A DNA stretch of 64,000 nucleotides. Source: Liquidambar formosana (Eukaryota; Streptophyta; Magnoliopsida; Saxifragales; Altingiaceae). Every line of letters begins with the position of its first letter. The stretch's first letter is position 1. Below the pieces are notes generated by a model, which was not told the DNA's origin, ran no database searches, and worked only from the letters and a program-made list of their open reading frames with translations. The stretch covers positions 7,554,909 to 7,618,908 of the forward strand of contig CM077823.1 of the NCBI GenBank assembly GCA_039720395.1, given 5' to 3'. The position numbers and the translations under genes were made by a program. Positions 61,096-64,000 of the stretch are shown here, piece by piece.

Positions 61096-62427
61096 GTAAG
61101 TTTCTTTTTTCGCATTTTGTCAATCTATTCACTTCTTTGTATCTAATTGTAGATATGGTACTTCATGCATGACAAACAAGCGCCCCCATAGAAAATAACT
61201 GAAAGCATTATCTTATACAAATAATTTCCTTTACTTGTCTGAGTTGAATTATGAAAATATCACTCTCATGTAAACAAATTTAGATAAGCTTTCTGTTTGA
61301 CATAATATCTGTCCAGTGGCTGGGCATCTGATGTGCAAGAATTATGGTGATGAGTTGTAAAATACTTGAAAGAAATATTTTCTGAGAAGTGACTCTTGTT
61401 TTCATATTTGAAAGTGTGACTTGTTGGATTGATACAAGGCCATAAAAGCCATGACCTGGTCCTAATCTTTGACACATATATATATATATATATATATATA
61501 GATATATATGTTTTTTTTTTTTTTTTTGTTGCATGAAGTAGCCATTCTCAACACTCGAACCTGTGCATTTGCCCTCAAGACTCGAAACCTAAAAATTTCT
61601 TTTCTTGCCCTTTTGTATTTTCTGAGATATTTGTGTTAATGTAAATTGTATCCAATTTTCATCAGTGGAACCAGAGTTAGCAGGTTTTCACCTTCGAATT
61701 CTTGCCCTGTCAAGTCACTTACCTCGAGAAAGAAGGGATTAAACAAATGGGCAATCACCAGTTGGGAATTTTAAAATTAAACTTTAGATTCGTATCTCAT
61801 GTCTTTTGAGAAATCAACCATCATATTTCCCTTTCCTTGTTTTCCCTATTTTGTGCTAAATGGATTCTCTTAGTTTTATTTATTTTTTATTTTTTATTTT
61901 TATAAATATTTTTATCCTGGCAGTTCAAAGGTTCAGAAAGTCTAATATTAGTCCAGAGGCAGATTTATGCATTTAGGTTGAGTGTTTTATTGAATAGAGA
62001 AGTATATGTCATCATTAAATGATTATTATTATTATTATTATTTTACAATTAGACAAGCATTTTGATGGGGACAACAGACACATGGTTCAACAGGGTGGTC
62101 CAATTCAGCTTATTAACTTGAAGACCAAGGGTTTACCATAATTATTTAGTTTTATTTTTAGAATAATGAATTGTTGCCTTTTAAATTCCTAGACTTTAGG
62201 GTTAAGTTTTTACCATATTTGATGTAATTGGGGCCTCTATATGAAGGCTTCAATAACTCTTTAATTTTCAACTGATAATGAATTAAAAATTGGATTTTTT
62301 CCAATGTTTGGTGTCAACTCCAAACACCCCTAGGTTCCGACTCCTAGGTTCTTGCTTCTTTCTAGCTTCTTTCTTTTCTTTTCTCTACTTCTTTTCTCTC
62401 GTTCATTGTCCTTTTGGTTGTCCTGCA
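61096..62427 (+). other. ERA-like intron 2, running into a probable LTR
   Basis: AT-rich, with (AT)n at 61479-61510. The right part, with a TATATGA motif near 62238 and ending TCCTGCA at 62427, is probably the 3' portion of an LTR whose start could not be placed. Confidence 0.45.
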
Positions 62428-62434
62428 TTAGCTT

Positions 62435-62446
62435 TGGTATCAGAGC
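62435..62446 (+). promoter_or_regulatory. Retrotransposon primer-binding site
   Basis: TGGTATCAGAGC is a perfect initiator-Met tRNA primer site, 7 bp after a likely LTR end (CA at 62426-62427). It marks the start of the internal region of an LTR retrotransposon on the plus strand. Confidence 0.8.
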
Positions 62447-63570
62447 AAACAACGATCGCACGCTTATCTCTGCTATCACTACACACCTCTGTGAAGCATC
62501 TCCTCGACGTCTTCTGCAATGAGCCGTGAGCATCATACCGTCACACATCACCATTGAAACAAATAGCCCCCATCTACAGCGACATCAGCCCACCGTCAAC
62601 AACCATCGTCGAGTCGAACCACACACCCCCATCACTGTCATATAAACCATGCCTTTGCCGCTAGTCAAGCCACCAATTACAATCCTCACCTTCTGCCACT
62701 AGTCAAACCCTCTTCCCCCATCACACCCACATCCCTCCTAAAATATATATATAAAACCTCGACCCACCCATAATCAATCCCACTGCCACCATCGACACTT
62801 TTGCCTAGCCGATACCGACGCATTGAACCACCAAATCGAGCCAAACATCACCATTAGTCATTGCCACCGTTCGCTGGTTTCACCGCCGTCGGAAGTTCTC
62901 AATTTTGCCGTCATCTAGCCCCACTGTTGTCAATGTAAAAGCCAGTGAGCCACCATCATCGTTAAGCCCTCCAATTCAGAATTAGAGGTCCCATTTTGGC
63001 GTTGCTGTCGTTCTGTCGTTGAATCTCCATCAAGATCTCGTCGTTGATTCCTCGCCGTCAAGTCACCATCGATCTCTCGCCCTACTGTCGTTCCCTTCCA
63101 TCGCCATCGAACACCTGTTTGCTATCGTCGATCACCACTGTCAACTGCCATTGATCTCTCGCCATCAAGCCGTCGCTGGTTACCCGTCGTTGAGCGGCCA
63201 TCGATCCTCCCCGCCATCAAGTTCTTCTGCCTCTTTCCCCCATCGTGTAAAGAGGTTTCGAGAAACATCAGGAGCATTTGGATTTAAAAGTGTAGCAACC
63301 GTACTGTTTGGTTACGGCTTTAGGGTGGACAGAATTTAGACAGGGCTATTTCCACTTTGATCCAGGCTATTCTAATCCAGGTTTGAGTTATCCCAACTGT
63401 GAAGATTTTTCTGTCATCTCCGTGGATTAAATAATCCTATATTTGATTTATTCCTATTCTGATTGTGATTTGGTTTGAGTTATCTATGGATTAAGTTATT
63501 ATCTAGTTTGCATTTTGGGTTATCCTCAACACATCCAAGACTATTCTAGGCAGATTTTGAGTATCCTATC

Positions 63571-64000
63571 ATGGAACCTACTCCATATGAGATTGTATTC
63601 AAGGCCCTCCAAGACCTATCTACTAAGCTAGACCAAAAGATGGATCAGTATTACAGTGATTTGAATGCCAGATTTGATAGTTTAGATAAGGCGTTGCAAC
63701 AACTTGATTTGAAGCTCAGCAAGAAGAAATGCCTAACTCAACACATTTCACCTTCTGTTTTGGGTTGCAATGACTACAGACTTCAATCAAATTATGAGAA
63801 TGTAGTGCCTTATGCCTATGTTGAGCATACTATTTCTCCAATAACGTGTTCCAATATTCAAGATCAGAAAGCAATAGTTGACGAGTCTGAACCCATGCAA
63901 CTAGAAGTTGGTTTATCCCATGAACTTGTGGTTGATACGAGCAAGTCAGAAGAGACATCCTCAGATATGGCAATTTCGATATCTCTGGATATTGTGATTG
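63571..64000 (+). CDS. Open frame at the right edge, possible retrotransposon gag
   Basis: Starts MEPTPYEIVFKALQDLSTKL and stays open for 143 codons to the last base. Residues ~10-52 show heptad-like spacing (LDQKMDQYYSDL, LDKALQQLDLKL) suggesting a coiled coil; the rest is acidic and Ser-rich. No zinc knuckle or other named domain is in view. Its place, downstream of a primer-binding site and leader, suggests gag or a gag-like product. It could also be an unrelated ORF carried by the element. Confidence 0.5.
   Translation, partial: MEPTPYEIVFKALQDLSTKLDQKMDQYYSDLNARFDSLDKALQQLDLKLSKKKCLTQHISPSVLGCNDYRLQSNYENVVPYAYVEHTISPITCSNIQDQKAIVDESEPMQLEVGLSHELVVDTSKSEETSSDMAISISLDIVI

Larger units (their letters stand above)
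62428..64000 (+). mobile_element. 5' internal part of an LTR retrotransposon, cut by the window end
   Basis: After the primer site comes a ~1.1-kb leader rich in CCACCATCG/CCGTC words, with no sustained frame, then an open frame from 63571. Leader plus first frame is the layout of a plant retrotransposon 5' region. Superfamily cannot be set from what is visible. Confidence 0.6.

Overview
This is a gene-poor stretch of plant nuclear DNA, almost certainly from a eudicot. The evidence is split genes with GT-AG introns, a GH31 alpha-glucosidase and an ERA-type GTPase with plant exon structures, plant-type Copia, LINE, MULE, CACTA, Helitron, SINE and MITE sequences, and AT-rich spacers full of AT, CT and poly(A) repeats. 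No rRNA, tRNA gene or CRISPR array was seen.

Layout. 1-203 is the 3' end of one alpha-glucosidase copy. 3583-17547 is a complete five-exon alpha-glucosidase (914 residues) whose second intron (8.8 kb) is packed with transposons. 20116-23600 is a third, broken copy whose promoter is joined directly to the end of exon 4. Together they form a tandem array in one orientation. 25606-27023 (-) is a broken ankyrin/PGG membrane-protein gene. 33467-35005 (-) is a broken R2R3-MYB gene. 37.8-47.2 kb is a decayed MuDR-type MULE. It is split by a 5.7 kb CACTA-type element (40037-45731), which carries four consecutive exons of a cytosolic pyruvate kinase gene. 47971-48410 (-) is a degenerate GRF zinc-finger gene. 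49483-56521 is a Copia retrotransposon (-) with both LTRs, one of them hit by a foldback MITE. From 56766 to beyond the window runs an ERA-like GTPase gene (+), of which two exons are visible. Its second intron holds the 5' part of another LTR retrotransposon that runs off the right edge.

Only two genes look intact where visible: the alpha-glucosidase (predicted secreted, acting on alpha-glucosides) and the ERA-like GTPase (probably organellar, ribosome assembly). Most of the rest is transposable-element history. Many insertions can be delimited to the base by target-site duplications: a SINE (18 bp), a TRIM (5 bp), an intronic Copia (5 bp), a MULE-type MITE (9 bp), a foldback MITE (10 bp), a Tourist-like MITE (TAA) and a Helitron (A/T junction). 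All boundaries come from reading the sequence by eye; no alignment or search was run.
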